Counted from the first letter of the stretch, positions 7,875 through 16,515 are shown. The stretch: 64,000 nucleotides of DNA from Nocardiopsis sp. JB363 (GCF_900143625.1 NZ_FRFF01000091.1:1-64000); one strand, 5' to 3'. The notes: generated by a model not told the origin, from the sequence alone. Numbers and translations: made by a program.

Positions 7875-8426
7875 ATGTCTACCCGTACAGAGCAGACCAT
7901 GTATGTCCAAACGCCTGAGTTCGCGCGTCACGCCGAGCGGATCGTGGAGGTGACCGATGCGACGTCTCGACTGAACGTGCTTCCCTTCAGCGACAGCGAA
8001 GGTCGCGCGAAACTACTTTCTGTTGTGTTCGGCGGCCCGCTGCCAGAGTCGGTGGTGATTTACCCGCCGTTCTTTACCGAGTATGGGCTTAACACGACCT
8101 TCGGGGAGAACGTCTTCGTCAACCAGGGATGCACCTTCATGGACAAGGGAGGTATCCGAATCGGGAACGGCGTCATGATCGCCCCGAAGGCCAGCCTCAT
8201 CACAGGAGGCCACCCGCTACACCTGCCTGAGCGCCGCGAGTACCTCTCCTTCGCTCCGATCGTCATCGAGGACGACGTCTGGATCGGGACCGCTGCCGTG
8301 ATCACGCAGGGGGTGACCATCGGCGCCGGTGCGGTGGTAGCAGCCGGTGCGGTGGTCACTCGTGATGTTCCTGGCGGCACCGTGGTCGCGGGAGTGCCCG
8401 CCCGGGTGATCAAGACGATTGACTGA
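7875..8426 (+). CDS. Hexapeptide-repeat (maltose/galactoside-type) acetyltransferase
   Basis: The 183-residue product has the left-handed beta-helix repeats of the LbH acetyltransferases: N(T)TFGENVFVNQGCTF, IGNGVMIAPKASL, IEDDVWIGTAAVI, IGAGAVVAAGAVV, ending VVAGVPARVIK. The His of TGGHPL is the usual catalytic base. Relatives acetylate a hydroxyl of sugars using acetyl-CoA; the acceptor is unknown. The ATG at 7875 gives the expected family length; the long open frame before it is antisense to LysR. The gene is probably controlled by the divergent LysR. Confidence 0.85.
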   Translation: MSTRTEQTMYVQTPEFARHAERIVEVTDATSRLNVLPFSDSEGRAKLLSVVFGGPLPESVVIYPPFFTEYGLNTTFGENVFVNQGCTFMDKGGIRIGNGVMIAPKASLITGGHPLHLPERREYLSFAPIVIEDDVWIGTAAVITQGVTIGAGAVVAAGAVVTRDVPGGTVVAGVPARVIKTID

Positions 8427-8541
8427 TCCCGGCCGAGCCGCAGACCCGGCTGCGCAGCACCTCAGCCGTCTGATCCAGATGCCTCGATAACGCTCGCTGG
8501 CCGCGGGTGTGACGTGGCCGGTCACGGTGTTACCCACGATT

Positions 8542-8555
8542 AACCGAACCCGGTT
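8542..8555. promoter_or_regulatory. Palindrome upstream of SDR-crotonase pair
   Basis: AACCG-AACC-CGGTT is a perfect 5-bp-arm inverted repeat about 40 bp before the SDR start. It overlaps a weak promoter-like arrangement (TTACCC at 8530, TTCTAG at 8554). It could be an operator for a fatty-acid regulator; this is inference. Confidence 0.3.
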
Positions 8556-8592
8556 CTAGTGTGTGGGTCACATCCTCGGTAGAGTTCGGCAC

Positions 8593-9366
8593 ATGGATCT
8601 CAATGGAATCTCCGCCCTCGTCACGGGCGGCGCGAGTGGCCTGGGCGAGGCCACCGCCAAGGAACTCGCCTCCGCCGGTGCCACCGTCGTCATCGCCGAC
8701 CTGAACGCCGAGCGCGGCGAGGCGATCGCCAAGGAGATCGGTGGCGTCTTCGTCTCCACCGACGTCTCCCAGGAGGACCAGGTCAAGGCCGCCGTCCAGG
8801 CCGCCGCCGACACCGGTAAGCCCTTCCGTGTCGCGGTGTCCTGCGCCGGCATCGGCTGGGCCACCCGCACGGTGGACCGGAACGGTAACCCCCACGACCT
8901 GGACAGCTACCAGAAGGTCATCCAGGTCAACCTGATCGGTACGTTCAACGTGCTGCGCCTGTCCGCGGCCGAGATCGCCAAGACCGAGCCGATCAACGAG
9001 GACGGTGAGCGCGGCTCGATCCTCAACACCGCCTCCCTCGCCGGTATCGAGGGTCAGATCGGTCAGATCGCCTACTCCTCGTCCAAGGGCGGCGTGATCG
9101 GCATGACCCTGCCGGCCGCGCGCGACCTCGCGGCCGTCGGTGTCACCGTCAACACCATCGCCCCCGGCATCCTGGAGACGCCCATCTACGGCGACGGTCC
9201 CGGGTCGGAGGAGTTCAAGCAGAAGCTGGCCGCCCCGGTCCCCTTTCCCAAGCGTTTGGGCACCGCCGCGGAGTTCGGCAAGCTGGCCCGGACCCTGCTG
9301 GAGGTCAGCTACGTCAACGGTGAGGTCGTCCGGATCGACGGCGCCCTCCGCATGCCCCCGAAGTAG
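8593..9366 (+). CDS. SDR, HSD10-like 3-hydroxyacyl-CoA dehydrogenase
   Basis: A 257-residue short-chain dehydrogenase. NAD-binding TGGASGLG (about residues 11-18), VVIADLN with Asp selecting NAD, the catalytic Ser region (LNTASLAG) and YSSSKGG containing Tyr-x3-Lys are all present. The pattern, with a PITEDG-like insertion and the C-terminal [12 protein letters not shown], resembles type II 3-hydroxyacyl-CoA dehydrogenases (HSD17B10). The next gene is a crotonase, 9 bp on, so the pair probably runs two beta-oxidation steps. I chose ATG 8593, which gives the usual MDLNG start; an in-frame GTG at 8563 is possible. Confidence 0.85.
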   Translation: MDLNGISALVTGGASGLGEATAKELASAGATVVIADLNAERGEAIAKEIGGVFVSTDVSQEDQVKAAVQAAADTGKPFRVAVSCAGIGWATRTVDRNGNPHDLDSYQKVIQVNLIGTFNVLRLSAAEIAKTEPINEDGERGSILNTASLAGIEGQIGQIAYSSSKGGVIGMTLPAARDLAAVGVTVNTIAPGILETPIYGDGPGSEEFKQKLAAPVPFPKRLGTAAEFGKLARTLLEVSYVNGEVVRIDGALRMPPK

Positions 9367-9375
9367 GAGGACGAC

Positions 9376-10140
9376 GTGTCCGACGAGGTTCTCTACACCC
9401 ACGAGGACGGCATCGCCGTCATCACCATCAACCGGCCCAAGGCCAAGAACGCGGTCAACGCCGCGGTCGCCGCCCGGATCGCCGAGGCGCTCGACGACAT
9501 CGACGCCCGCGATGACGTGTCGGTCGGCATCATCACCGGCGCCGGGGGCACCTTCTGCGCCGGGATGGACCTCAAGGCGTTCATGAAGGGCGAGGTCCCG
9601 GTGGTCGAGGGGCGCGGGTTCGGTGGGTTCGCCGAGCGCGGCCCGAAGAAGCCGCTGATCGCCGCGGTCGAGGGTTACGCCCTCGCCGGTGGTTTCGAGG
9701 CGGTGCTCGCCTGCGACCTGGTCGTGGCCGCCGAGGACGCCAAGTTCGGCATCCCCGAGGTCAAGCGTGGCCTGGTCGCCGGTGCCGGTGGCCTGCTGCG
9801 CTTGCAGAACCGCATCCCGCGCAACATCGCGATGGAGTTCGCCCTGACCGGCGACTTCGTCGACGCCGAGCGCCTGGCGAAGCTGGGTCTGGTCAACCAG
9901 GTCACCGCGAGCGGCGGCGCCCTCGAAGGCGCCAAGGCGCTGGCCGCCCGGATCACACCGAACGGTCCGCTGGCGCTGAAGGTCTCCAAGGAGATCTTCC
10001 AGGCCTCCGACGACTGGACCAGCGACCAGATGTGGGACAAGCAGAACGAGCTGGCGGGCCCGGTGTTCGTCAGCCACGACGCGATGGAGGGCGCGGCGGC
10101 CTTCGCCGAGAAGCGCGCCCCCGTGTGGAAGGGCGAGTAG
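9376..10140 (+). CDS. Enoyl-CoA hydratase/isomerase (crotonase family)
   Basis: A 254-residue crotonase that would hydrate enoyl-CoA esters. The oxyanion-hole segment GAGGTFCAGMDLKAF (about residues 57-71) and GYALAGGFEAVLACD are clear. Glu residues sit at both positions used by classical hydratases: the Glu in GGFEAV and the one in FGIPEVKRGL. GTG start behind AGGAGGACG. Tightly coupled to the SDR gene, matching consecutive hydration and dehydrogenation in acyl-CoA degradation. Substrate chain length is unknown. Confidence 0.88.
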   Translation: MSDEVLYTHEDGIAVITINRPKAKNAVNAAVAARIAEALDDIDARDDVSVGIITGAGGTFCAGMDLKAFMKGEVPVVEGRGFGGFAERGPKKPLIAAVEGYALAGGFEAVLACDLVVAAEDAKFGIPEVKRGLVAGAGGLLRLQNRIPRNIAMEFALTGDFVDAERLAKLGLVNQVTASGGALEGAKALAARITPNGPLALKVSKEIFQASDDWTSDQMWDKQNELAGPVFVSHDAMEGAAAFAEKRAPVWKGE

Positions 10141-10156
10141 CCTCACCCCGCACCCC

Positions 10157-10185
10157 GGCGGTCGCCCTCTCCGAGGGTGGCCGCC
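10157..10185 (+). terminator. Hairpin terminator after SDR-crotonase pair
   Basis: GGCGGTCGCCCTC (10157-10169) pairs with GAGGGTGGCCGCC (10173-10185), using two G-T wobbles and a TCC loop. No real T-tract follows, as is common in high-GC actinomycetes. Confidence 0.55.
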
Positions 10186-10289
10186 CTCGTCGTTCTCGGG
10201 ACTTTCGTCCTCGCACGTGGGTGTCCGGAAGCTGACGAGGCGTGTGTAATCTGGGGGTGTCCAGCGAGCTCCTCCCAGGAAACGACCCA

Positions 10290-11375
10290 GTGTCCCTTGT
10301 TCCCACCTGGAGTCGGGCCGCCGGCGGTTCGCCCGCTGTTCTGGCGATCGCCGACTCCGCTCCGCGCGCACACCTGTCGGCCAAGATGCTCGGCGACCTT
10401 CCCGATTCGGGGGGCGCCATGGGGCTGGCCGTGTTGCGCTCGGCCGATACACCCTCACCCGCCCGCATTCGTGCCGCGCTGGAAGGCACCCGGCACGCCG
10501 GCCGGCGGATTCCGCTGTTGACCGTTGGTCAGGTGCGCCGGCTCATTCGGCGGCGACGCCCCGACGCGGTGCTGCTCAACTGCTCGGGCCCGCACGTCGA
10601 GGCGCTGTCCTGGTCGAGTCGTTCCTTCCTGCGCCGGTACCGGCCGGTGGTGGCCTCGTCCCTGCCCGTGCCCGCGCTTCCGGCTTCCGAGGGCGAGTGG
10701 ATGCACCGGTCGAGGGTGGACCTGGTGGTGGCGCACAGCCACCGCGAGGTCGACGAGTACACCACCCTGGGGGAGAAGCTCGGCCTCAGGGGCCGGGTCG
10801 GGTTGGCGAGCCTGTTCCCCGAACGCGGCGAACGTTCCGGGCCAGGCGCGCGGAAACGGATCGTCTTCGCCGCACGGCCGGGGCAGCCGGCCGGGGCACT
10901 GGGTTGTGAGGCGCTGCTCTCGACGCTGTCCGAACTCGCCACCGACCGCCCGGACCTCGAAGTGGTCCTGCACGTGGGCGAGGAGGGCCATCCGGAGTTG
11001 ATGGGCGTCCGGCAGTCCATGGTGGAGTCGGGGCGGGTCTCGCAGGTCTCGCCGGTGGTGGAGTCTGGGCCCCTGCACGAGCAGTTCGAACGCGCTCGCG
11101 GGCTGGCCGCGTTGGGTTCCCTGCCGGTGCTGGCGGCCGTCGCGGCCCAGGTGCCCGCCCTTGTTCTCACCGACTTCGGTGTGGGCTGGGACCAGGGGAA
11201 CACGGTCTTCGAGGGCAGCGGCCTGTTCGGTGATCTCAAGGATCTGAGAGCCTGCCGGTTCCACAAGCCGAATGATTCCTGGGGCGAGCAGAACCACTTC
11301 CACTCGACCTCGGACGATGACTGGGTGGCGCACCTGTACGAGCTGTGCGCCCGCGCCACCGGAGGCCTTCTCTAG
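10290..11375 (+). CDS. Putative glycosyltransferase-like protein (DUF6716-type)
   Basis: A 361-residue soluble protein with a Rossmann-like start (AVLAIADSAPRAHLSAKML) and a second nucleotide-binding-like half (RKRIVFAARPGQPAG, LEVVLHVGEEGHPEL). This suggests a GT-B-like fold. It resembles what I recall of DUF6716 putative glycosyltransferases of actinomycetes, whose acceptor is unknown. The GTG at 10290 follows CCCAGGA; the open frame extends 16 codons upstream. It stands alone between a terminator and a convergent membrane-protein gene 30 bp away. Confidence 0.5.
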   Translation: MSLVPTWSRAAGGSPAVLAIADSAPRAHLSAKMLGDLPDSGGAMGLAVLRSADTPSPARIRAALEGTRHAGRRIPLLTVGQVRRLIRRRRPDAVLLNCSGPHVEALSWSSRSFLRRYRPVVASSLPVPALPASEGEWMHRSRVDLVVAHSHREVDEYTTLGEKLGLRGRVGLASLFPERGERSGPGARKRIVFAARPGQPAGALGCEALLSTLSELATDRPDLEVVLHVGEEGHPELMGVRQSMVESGRVSQVSPVVESGPLHEQFERARGLAALGSLPVLAAVAAQVPALVLTDFGVGWDQGNTVFEGSGLFGDLKDLRACRFHKPNDSWGEQNHFHSTSDDDWVAHLYELCARATGGLL

Positions 11376-11405
11376 CCTTCTCGCCGAGGTTTGGAGGTCG
11401 GGTGT

Positions 11406-11771
11406 TCATTTCGTGCCCTGCCCACGGAGACGGCCCAAGGTCACCAGGGACGCTCCCCAGAGTGAGAGCAGGATCAGTACTCCCAGGCGTGCCACGGGAG
11501 GCTCCTCGGTGATGGTGAAGGTGTCTCCAGCGGCAGTGACCTCCCAAGAGCACACATGACCGGGAGGAAACCAGGACCAGTCCGCTGTGCCGTACAGAGA
11601 GCTGTCCGGTGTCAGTGGGCAGGCCAAGGGCCCGCTGGTGTACCACTCCAACCCGAGCAGGGCGATCCAGGACGCGGTGGCGATCAGCCACAGAACGACC
11701 CAGCCGATGAACCACGGTGAGGTCGAGCTCTTTCGATCTGTCTTGTGCACAGAGGTTCGATACCAGCGCAT
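11406..11771 (-). CDS. Small membrane protein, unknown function
   Basis: The 121-residue product has two clear membrane segments: about residues 20-42 (WFIGWVVLWLIATASWIALL) and 95-117 (VARLGVLILLSLWGASLVTL). Between them is an outside or inside loop with two Cys (ACPLTP, HVCSWEV) that might pair. I do not recognise the family. The ATG at 11771 is the best start available, but the ribosome-binding site is weak, so the start is uncertain. Confidence 0.5.
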   Translation of the reverse strand: MRWYRTSVHKTDRKSSTSPWFIGWVVLWLIATASWIALLGLEWYTSGPLACPLTPDSSLYGTADWSWFPPGHVCSWEVTAAGDTFTITEEPPVARLGVLILLSLWGASLVTLGRLRGQGTK

Positions 11772-11881
11772 GGGCACGCCGAAACTCTGAGAGAAGGCAC
11801 GATGGCCAGGCCGGACAGAGTCGGGGTGCCGTTGTCCGAGGGGGAGCGCGGCCGCGAGGAGCGGTGGGGTGCTTGGCCGGG

Positions 11882-12046
11882 TCAGTGCCTGAGGGTGATC
11901 AGGAGGCTGGACCATTCGTGGGGATCGAAGGCGAGGTGGCCGTGTTCGCGGTGTTGGGTGTCGCGGACGAGGACGTAATGTCCTTCAGCGACCTCGATGC
12001 ACTCGCCACCGTGTCCACCGCTGTAGCTGCTCTTATGCCACTGCAT
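11882..12046 (-). CDS. DUF397 protein (copy 1)
   Basis: A 54-residue protein: WHKSSYSGG at the start, then ECIEVAEG, VLVRDTQHREHGHLAF and EWSSLLITLR. This is the whole DUF397 domain. In Streptomyces such proteins are encoded next to XRE regulators (WhiJ/AbaA type) and modulate them, influencing development and antibiotic production. ATG 12046 has GAGG seven bases upstream. Its 3' half is nearly identical in DNA to copy 2 (12102-12290), so the two arose by tandem duplication. Confidence 0.88.
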   Translation of the reverse strand: MQWHKSSYSGGHGGECIEVAEGHYVLVRDTQHREHGHLAFDPHEWSSLLITLRH

Positions 12047-12101
12047 GGGCCGCCTCTACGAGGGTCGGGTATCCCGGTCGATACCGAGATACCCGTTGGC
12101 G

Positions 12102-12290
12102 TCAGCGTAGAAGAGTGTTCAGGAGGCTGGACCATTCGTGGGGGTCGAAGGTGAGGTGGCCGTGTTCGCGGTTCTTGGTGTCGCGGACCAGGATGCTCAG
12201 TCCCTCGGCGACCTCGACACAGTTGCCTTGCGCCCCTGTGTACGAGGAGACGTGCCACGTTAGTGGGGCGGGGGCTTCAAAGGGCTTCAT
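12102..12290 (-). CDS. DUF397 protein (copy 2)
   Basis: A 62-residue DUF397 protein (TWHVSSYTG, NCVEVAEG, VLVRDTK, EWSSLLNTLLR). ATG 12290 is 23 bp behind the stop of the XRE gene, so the two are surely co-transcribed. Small DUF397 partners typically antagonise or assist the adjacent XRE regulator. It shares the HEWSSLL C-terminus with copy 1, and the underlying DNA repeat (about 11900-11960 against 12120-12180) is very similar. Confidence 0.88.
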   Translation of the reverse strand: MKPFEAPAPLTWHVSSYTGAQGNCVEVAEGLSILVRDTKNREHGHLTFDPHEWSSLLNTLLR

Positions 12291-12313
12291 GTCACCATCC
12301 AAGTTGTCGCTTT

Positions 12314-13171
12314 TTAGTGGCCGATCCGCTGGATCGCAATCTTGATAAGGCCCTCGGTCTCGACGCTGGGGGCCGAGTCCTGCCACAGGCTGTCGAACAT
12401 CTGCCTGTGCATGGAGATCTCCTCTTCGGCTTCCAAATAGATGGCACCGCCGGAGTACTCGATGTAGGCGAGAGCGTAATCTCTGCCTACAACCGAGTAG
12501 TCGAGGAGAACGAACGATCCATAGCTGGCTGCGTGAGAGCCGCTGCTGAACGGGAGTACCCGGATATCGACGTTCTCTTGCTGGCTCAAGGCGAGTAGAT
12601 AGTCGAGTTGCGCCCGGTGTCCCTCAGATCCTCCGACCTGTCGGTGGAGGGCTGCTTCGTTGATGACCGCCTGGAAACCAGCGGGGCTCTCTCCGGTGAG
12701 TTTCTCCTGCCGGCGCTGTCGAAAGTTGACCGATTCCAGGATCAGCTCCTCGGAGTCGCGCACCTGAACACCCTTCTCGATGATGGCGCGCGAGTACTCG
12801 GGGGTCTGGAGGATGCCGGGGATCCACTCGGGTTCGTAGGTGCGGATCCGGTGCGCCGCAGTCTCGATCCCGACGAACAGGCTGAACCAGTCGGGTAGCG
12901 CTGACTTGTAGCGCTGCCACCAGCCCGGCTGTTTGGCCGCGTAGGCCAGATCAGCCAACGACTCGATCAAGTCCGCTGACACGCCGTAGTGCGACATAAG
13001 GAGGCGCGCGTCCCCCGGGGAGATAGTGCTTTCCCCCCGTTCCACGCGCGACAGGGTGGCTTTGCTGAACCCGGCGACCGCAGCGGCTTCGGCGGAGGAC
13101 CGCTTGCCGCGTGCCTCCTTCAGGAAGTTGGCCAGGCCAAGCCTGGCGACCATCGGGCTGCCTACCGACAC
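12314..13171 (-). CDS. XRE-family regulator with DUF5753 domain (WhiJ-like)
   Basis: The 285-residue protein has an N-terminal helix-turn-helix (FLKEARGKRSSAEAAAVAGF, SKATLSRVERGE) followed by the DUF5753 region (RIRTYEPEWIPGILQTPEYSRA, then RQRRQEKL, VDIRVLPF). Proteins of this build pair with DUF397 proteins in many actinomycetes; WhiJ represses sporulation genes in Streptomyces coelicolor. I chose the GTG at 13171 because GGAGAGG lies 9 nt upstream and it gives the usual length. An inverted repeat at 13247-13285 may be its operator. Confidence 0.88.
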   Translation of the reverse strand: MSVGSPMVARLGLANFLKEARGKRSSAEAAAVAGFSKATLSRVERGESTISPGDARLLMSHYGVSADLIESLADLAYAAKQPGWWQRYKSALPDWFSLFVGIETAAHRIRTYEPEWIPGILQTPEYSRAIIEKGVQVRDSEELILESVNFRQRRQEKLTGESPAGFQAVINEAALHRQVGGSEGHRAQLDYLLALSQQENVDIRVLPFSSGSHAASYGSFVLLDYSVVGRDYALAYIEYSGGAIYLEAEEEISMHRQMFDSLWQDSAPSVETEGLIKIAIQRIGH

Positions 13172-13246
13172 CGAGTTCCACCTCTCCGCAAAGACTTGGG
13201 CGTTGCCCTTCAGTCTCTCGCATGGGTGGAAGCAGCCACAACTTTC

Positions 13247-13285
13247 TGCAACTCTCTCTATGAGATTTTCATGAAGAGTGTTGCA
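13247..13285. promoter_or_regulatory. Candidate operator between XRE and RsbW-like genes
   Basis: TGCAACTCTCT (13247-13257) and AGAGTGTTGCA (13275-13285) form an inverted repeat matching at 10 of 11 positions, with a 17-bp AT-rich spacer, in the gap between the divergent genes. It is well placed for control of both by the XRE protein; inferred. Confidence 0.5.
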
Positions 13286-13332
13286 GTGAGTTAAATCTCG
13301 GTGCATCATCGAAGTTAGCAGGGTGTGACGAG

Positions 13333-13899
13333 ATGGCTACCAAGGTCACCGTGCCTGCTGTGTTCCGGCTGCGGGCGAACCCTGCTCGCAGTGGTCTGCT
13401 TCGACTGTGGGAGATGGCTATGGGTGCTGTTCGGATACCGGGGCCGCGGCGGCCTGATGGTGGTGGGGTGGGTTGGCCGTCGGCACGCTGGTCCTACTTC
13501 GGCGGAACGCTCTCCGACGTGCGTCGTCTGCGGGACTGGTGTGGGAGTGAGCCGGGGCTGCAAAACCAGCGCGGGGACTGGGTGCGGCTGGTGGCCAGTG
13601 AACTTGCCACCAACGCGGTCCTGCACACCGCGACCGGGGAGAAGTACGGCCGCATGGGCGCTTCCATCGAGGTCCTCCACGACCGCGCCGTCCTCTGCGT
13701 GCTCGACCAGGGGGCCAAGGCCGGTCGTCCTACGTCGGTGCCGCGAGTGCGAGAACAGGGGCCGAACGACCTCTGCGCCGGCGGCAGGGGCCTGTGGCTG
13801 GTGGACCGGATCGCCGAGCACTGGTGGTGGGAGGGCCAACACGGATTCCCCCTGGAACTGTGGGCGACCATTCCGCTGGATCGGGATCCGAGCGCGTAA
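13333..13899 (+). CDS. RsbW-like ATP-binding (anti-sigma-type) protein
   Basis: A 188-residue HATPase_c_2 protein. The N box (LVASELATNAVLHT, about residues 86-99), the G1 box (CVLDQG) and the G2 region (GGRGLWLVDRIAEHW) are intact, so it should bind ATP. RsbW-type proteins bind sigma factors or anti-anti-sigma factors. Copies of this type are the third regular member of whiJ-like XRE/DUF397 clusters. It is divergent from the XRE gene across 161 bp, and no sigma factor is nearby. Confidence 0.87.
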   Translation: MATKVTVPAVFRLRANPARSGLLRLWEMAMGAVRIPGPRRPDGGGVGWPSARWSYFGGTLSDVRRLRDWCGSEPGLQNQRGDWVRLVASELATNAVLHTATGEKYGRMGASIEVLHDRAVLCVLDQGAKAGRPTSVPRVREQGPNDLCAGGRGLWLVDRIAEHWWWEGQHGFPLELWATIPLDRDPSA

Positions 13900-13923
13900 C
13901 CACAACCCCCAGAAAAACGAACA

Positions 13924-13956
13924 CCCCGGGCGGTGGGTGCAACCACCGCGCCGGGG
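13924..13956 (+). terminator. GC-rich hairpin after RsbW-like gene
   Basis: CCCCGG (13924-13929) and CGGTGG (13931-13936) pair with CCACCG (13943-13948) and CCGGGG (13951-13956), with a small bulge. No T-tract follows. It may be a terminator or attenuator before the next small gene. Confidence 0.4.
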
Positions 13957-13991
13957 CTGATCAACCACCTGACAACACCAGGAGGATGACT

Positions 13992-14372
13992 GTGCAGCAC
14001 CCTATCGGCCGACACCACCGACGATGCCGGAGTCTCACCGAACACCTCTGGGCCCTCTTCGCCCTCACGTTGGCGGCGGCGCTGGCCTACGTGTTCATCC
14101 CGAAGAAGCGCGTCCAGGCGGCGATCGCTCCCGCCCCGAAAAGGGCCGAGCTTCCTACCCCGGAACCGAGCCCGCCGCCCCCGGAGGACGACTACCGCCA
14201 CCCCGACGAATACGCCGGCGCGCTGGTCCGCCCGTACCTGGCCCCTCTGATCCCCCGCCCCCGGGTACCGGTGGGCGACCTACTGGCCGAACCCGAACCA
14301 CTTCCCGCACCCGAGGACGACCTCACCGACCTGACGGCGGCGATCCGCACCTACCTGCGGGTGTGCGGCTGA
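13992..14372 (+). CDS. Small single-span membrane protein, unknown function
   Basis: A 126-residue protein with a basic N-terminus (HHRRCRSL), one membrane helix (LWALFALTLAAALAYVFI, about residues 18-35) and a long proline- and acid-rich tail (PTPEPSPPPPEDD). No family is recognised. AGGAGG at 13980-13985 directly abuts an ATG but lies 6 nt before the GTG at 13992, so I place the start at the GTG. It probably belongs to the same transcript as the RsbW-like gene. Confidence 0.55.
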   Translation: MQHPIGRHHRRCRSLTEHLWALFALTLAAALAYVFIPKKRVQAAIAPAPKRAELPTPEPSPPPPEDDYRHPDEYAGALVRPYLAPLIPRPRVPVGDLLAEPEPLPAPEDDLTDLTAAIRTYLRVCG

Positions 14373-14391
14373 CGGCCAGAGCGCGAGCAGA

Positions 14392-16515
14392 TCAGGGGTG
14401 CTGACCCTCGCGGAGGGTCATGGCGGCGTCGAACAGGGTGGGCTCGCCCTGCGGCACCGCCTGCCCGACCGCGTCCAGGATCTGGGGCTCCATCACCACA
14501 GCCAAGGACCGTGAGAACGCGTACGACATGTGGTCGGTGTCGTAGAAGACCAACTGATTACCGATCACCCCGTGGCAGACCCCGTCCTCGCACAGGTAGT
14601 CGGTCAGGTCCAGGAACCGGGTGTTGTGCGGAACGTTCGTCAGGTCCTTGAACGGCGGTTCCTCGGCCATGGACTCCGCCTTGGGCGACGAGCACTGGTC
14701 ACGGTCGTTGCGGTCCACGCAGTCCGGCACCGGGAAGTCGAACCGGGGCGTGTCCCGCATCGCGAGCACGTCGACGCCCATCCGGTCGAGCAGGTGCCAA
14801 CGGTCCACGAAACCGGCGGGCACGTGTTCGTCCTCCTCACGACTGGTGAGCGAGGCCAGGGTGAACACGGCGTCGGGCACCAGTTCGGCGAGCTCGGTCA
14901 TGACGTCGGCGTTCCAGGCGGTGCACTCGGGGTAGGCCTTGCCCCGGTACAGCTGTTCCTCGGAGCTGAACTGGCATCCGTTCTTGGTCAACGTCACCAG
15001 ACGCCACCCGTGCTGGTCGGTGAGAGTACGCATCGCCTGGAACCAGTGCCGCACGTGCGAACTACCGACCATGGCGATCGTGTAGTCGGAGTCCGGGTCG
15101 CCGAACTCGCACGAGACGACCTCGGTGTCCTCGGCCACGGCGTTGCACGAGCGGGTCTGGTCGACGGTCTCCTTGGCGACGGTGGTGGTGTCCGGGTGGA
15201 TCGGCAGTTCGGGCAGTACTGCGGCCGTTTCCTGGTTCAGGTGGACCGCGGCGCCGGGGTAGGAGAGCGGGTTGGAGCTCAGCTCCATGCGCGTCTGCCG
15301 GTCCTGTTCGATGGAGTGGGCCCACAGGGAACCGGCCGCCAGCACCGGAATGATGAAGATGACACCGGCCGCCAGCGACCAGCTCGGAGTGCGAAGGTTC
15401 CGCGTCGCCCGGGTCACACCACCCTCGATCACCCAACCGGTGAACAGGGCGGCCGCGAACGAGGAGCCCAGCACCAGGAGACCGCCGGTCATGGAGGGCC
15501 GGACCCGCTCGGTCAGCTCCAGGTAGACGATCAGCACCGGCCAGTGCCACAGGAACAGCGTGTAGGCGTGCCCGCCCAACCAGGTCAGGGGACGCACCCC
15601 CAGAAGGCGGTTGGCGGAGAGCCGACCGTTCGCGTTCTCGCCCGCGCCCGCCAGGATGACGAGCAGGGCCGCTGTGGTCGGCCAGAGGGAGGCGAAGCCC
15701 GGGTAGGGGACCGAGTCACCGATGACCAGGCCGCACAGCACCAGGCCGGCCAACCCCAGCCACCCGGCGATCATCCGCAGCGCGTGGGGCAGGTTCACCC
15801 GGTGCACCACCAGGGCCAGCATCCCGCCCAGTGCCAGCTCCCACAGGCGGGCGCCGGTGTCGAAGTACGCCCAGACCGGCTCGGTCGCGGTGATCCACAG
15901 CGAGTACGCCAGGGACACCACGAACACCGTGCCCACCGCCGCGAAGGCGACGTGGCGCACCCTCACCCCCAGCCGCACGGCGACGAACCCGGCGACGGTG
16001 ATCAGCACCGGCCACAGCAGGTAGAACTGCCCCTGCACCGCCAACGACCAGAAGTGCTGCACGGCACTGGCCGCGGAGTTGTCGGCCATGTAGTCGACCG
16101 AGCCCGTCGCCAGGTGCCAGTTCCCGTAGTACAGGACGGCGGCGCGGACGTCGTCGATCACCGTCGTCCACTGCGAACGCGGGAAGAACAGGTAGGTCAT
16201 CACCAGTACGGCGCCGAGGACGACCGCCCCGGCGGGGAACAGGCGTTTGACCAGCTTGGTCCAGAACGCGGCGAAGTCGATGCGGCCGTTGCGTTCCATC
16301 GCCCGGACCAGTGATCCGGTGATGAGGAAGCCGGTGAGCAGCAGGAACACGTCGACGCCACCGGAGACCGTGCCGAACCAGATGTGGTAGACGGCGATCA
16401 GCAGGGCGGCGACGGCGCGTAGCCCCTCGATGTCGGAACGATGACGTGGGCGCGCTGGTGTGGTCACGGGCGTTTCGACGACATCGGTGACACGCGAGTG
16501 AGCGGGAACGGACAC
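14392..16515 (-). CDS. Membrane acyltransferase (OafA/OatA type) with SGNH domain
   Basis: A 707-residue protein of two parts. The acyltransferase-3 part has about ten membrane segments and the signature SDIEGLRAVAALLIAVYH (about residues 27-44), GGVDVFLLLTGFLITG, and HFWSLAVQGQFYLLWP. An extracytoplasmic SGNH part follows, with GSSHVRHW (nucleophile Ser) and DTDHMSYAFS (Asp-x-x-His). OatA-like proteins move acetyl groups from inside and transfer them to peptidoglycan or surface polysaccharide. GTG 16515 has GAGG upstream. The acceptor is unknown. Confidence 0.88.
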   Translation of the reverse strand: MSVPAHSRVTDVVETPVTTPARPRHRSDIEGLRAVAALLIAVYHIWFGTVSGGVDVFLLLTGFLITGSLVRAMERNGRIDFAAFWTKLVKRLFPAGAVVLGAVLVMTYLFFPRSQWTTVIDDVRAAVLYYGNWHLATGSVDYMADNSAASAVQHFWSLAVQGQFYLLWPVLITVAGFVAVRLGVRVRHVAFAAVGTVFVVSLAYSLWITATEPVWAYFDTGARLWELALGGMLALVVHRVNLPHALRMIAGWLGLAGLVLCGLVIGDSVPYPGFASLWPTTAALLVILAGAGENANGRLSANRLLGVRPLTWLGGHAYTLFLWHWPVLIVYLELTERVRPSMTGGLLVLGSSFAAALFTGWVIEGGVTRATRNLRTPSWSLAAGVIFIIPVLAAGSLWAHSIEQDRQTRMELSSNPLSYPGAAVHLNQETAAVLPELPIHPDTTTVAKETVDQTRSCNAVAEDTEVVSCEFGDPDSDYTIAMVGSSHVRHWFQAMRTLTDQHGWRLVTLTKNGCQFSSEEQLYRGKAYPECTAWNADVMTELAELVPDAVFTLASLTSREEDEHVPAGFVDRWHLLDRMGVDVLAMRDTPRFDFPVPDCVDRNDRDQCSSPKAESMAEEPPFKDLTNVPHNTRFLDLTDYLCEDGVCHGVIGNQLVFYDTDHMSYAFSRSLAVVMEPQILDAVGQAVPQGEPTLFDAAMTLREGQHP

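Noticed and set aside
8530-10458. 642-codon minus-strand frame opposite SDR and crotonase genes
   Set aside because: Antisense shadow of two well-conserved genes, low-complexity composition, no ribosome site.
11899-12258. 119-codon minus-strand frame across both DUF397 genes
   Set aside because: It is in another frame; the two short frames at 11882-12046 and 12102-12290 give full DUF397 sequences with ribosome sites.
14530-16314. 594-codon plus-strand frame inside the acyltransferase gene
   Set aside because: Antisense to a typical OafA-type protein; composition rich in Gly, His, Gln and Arg as in shadows.
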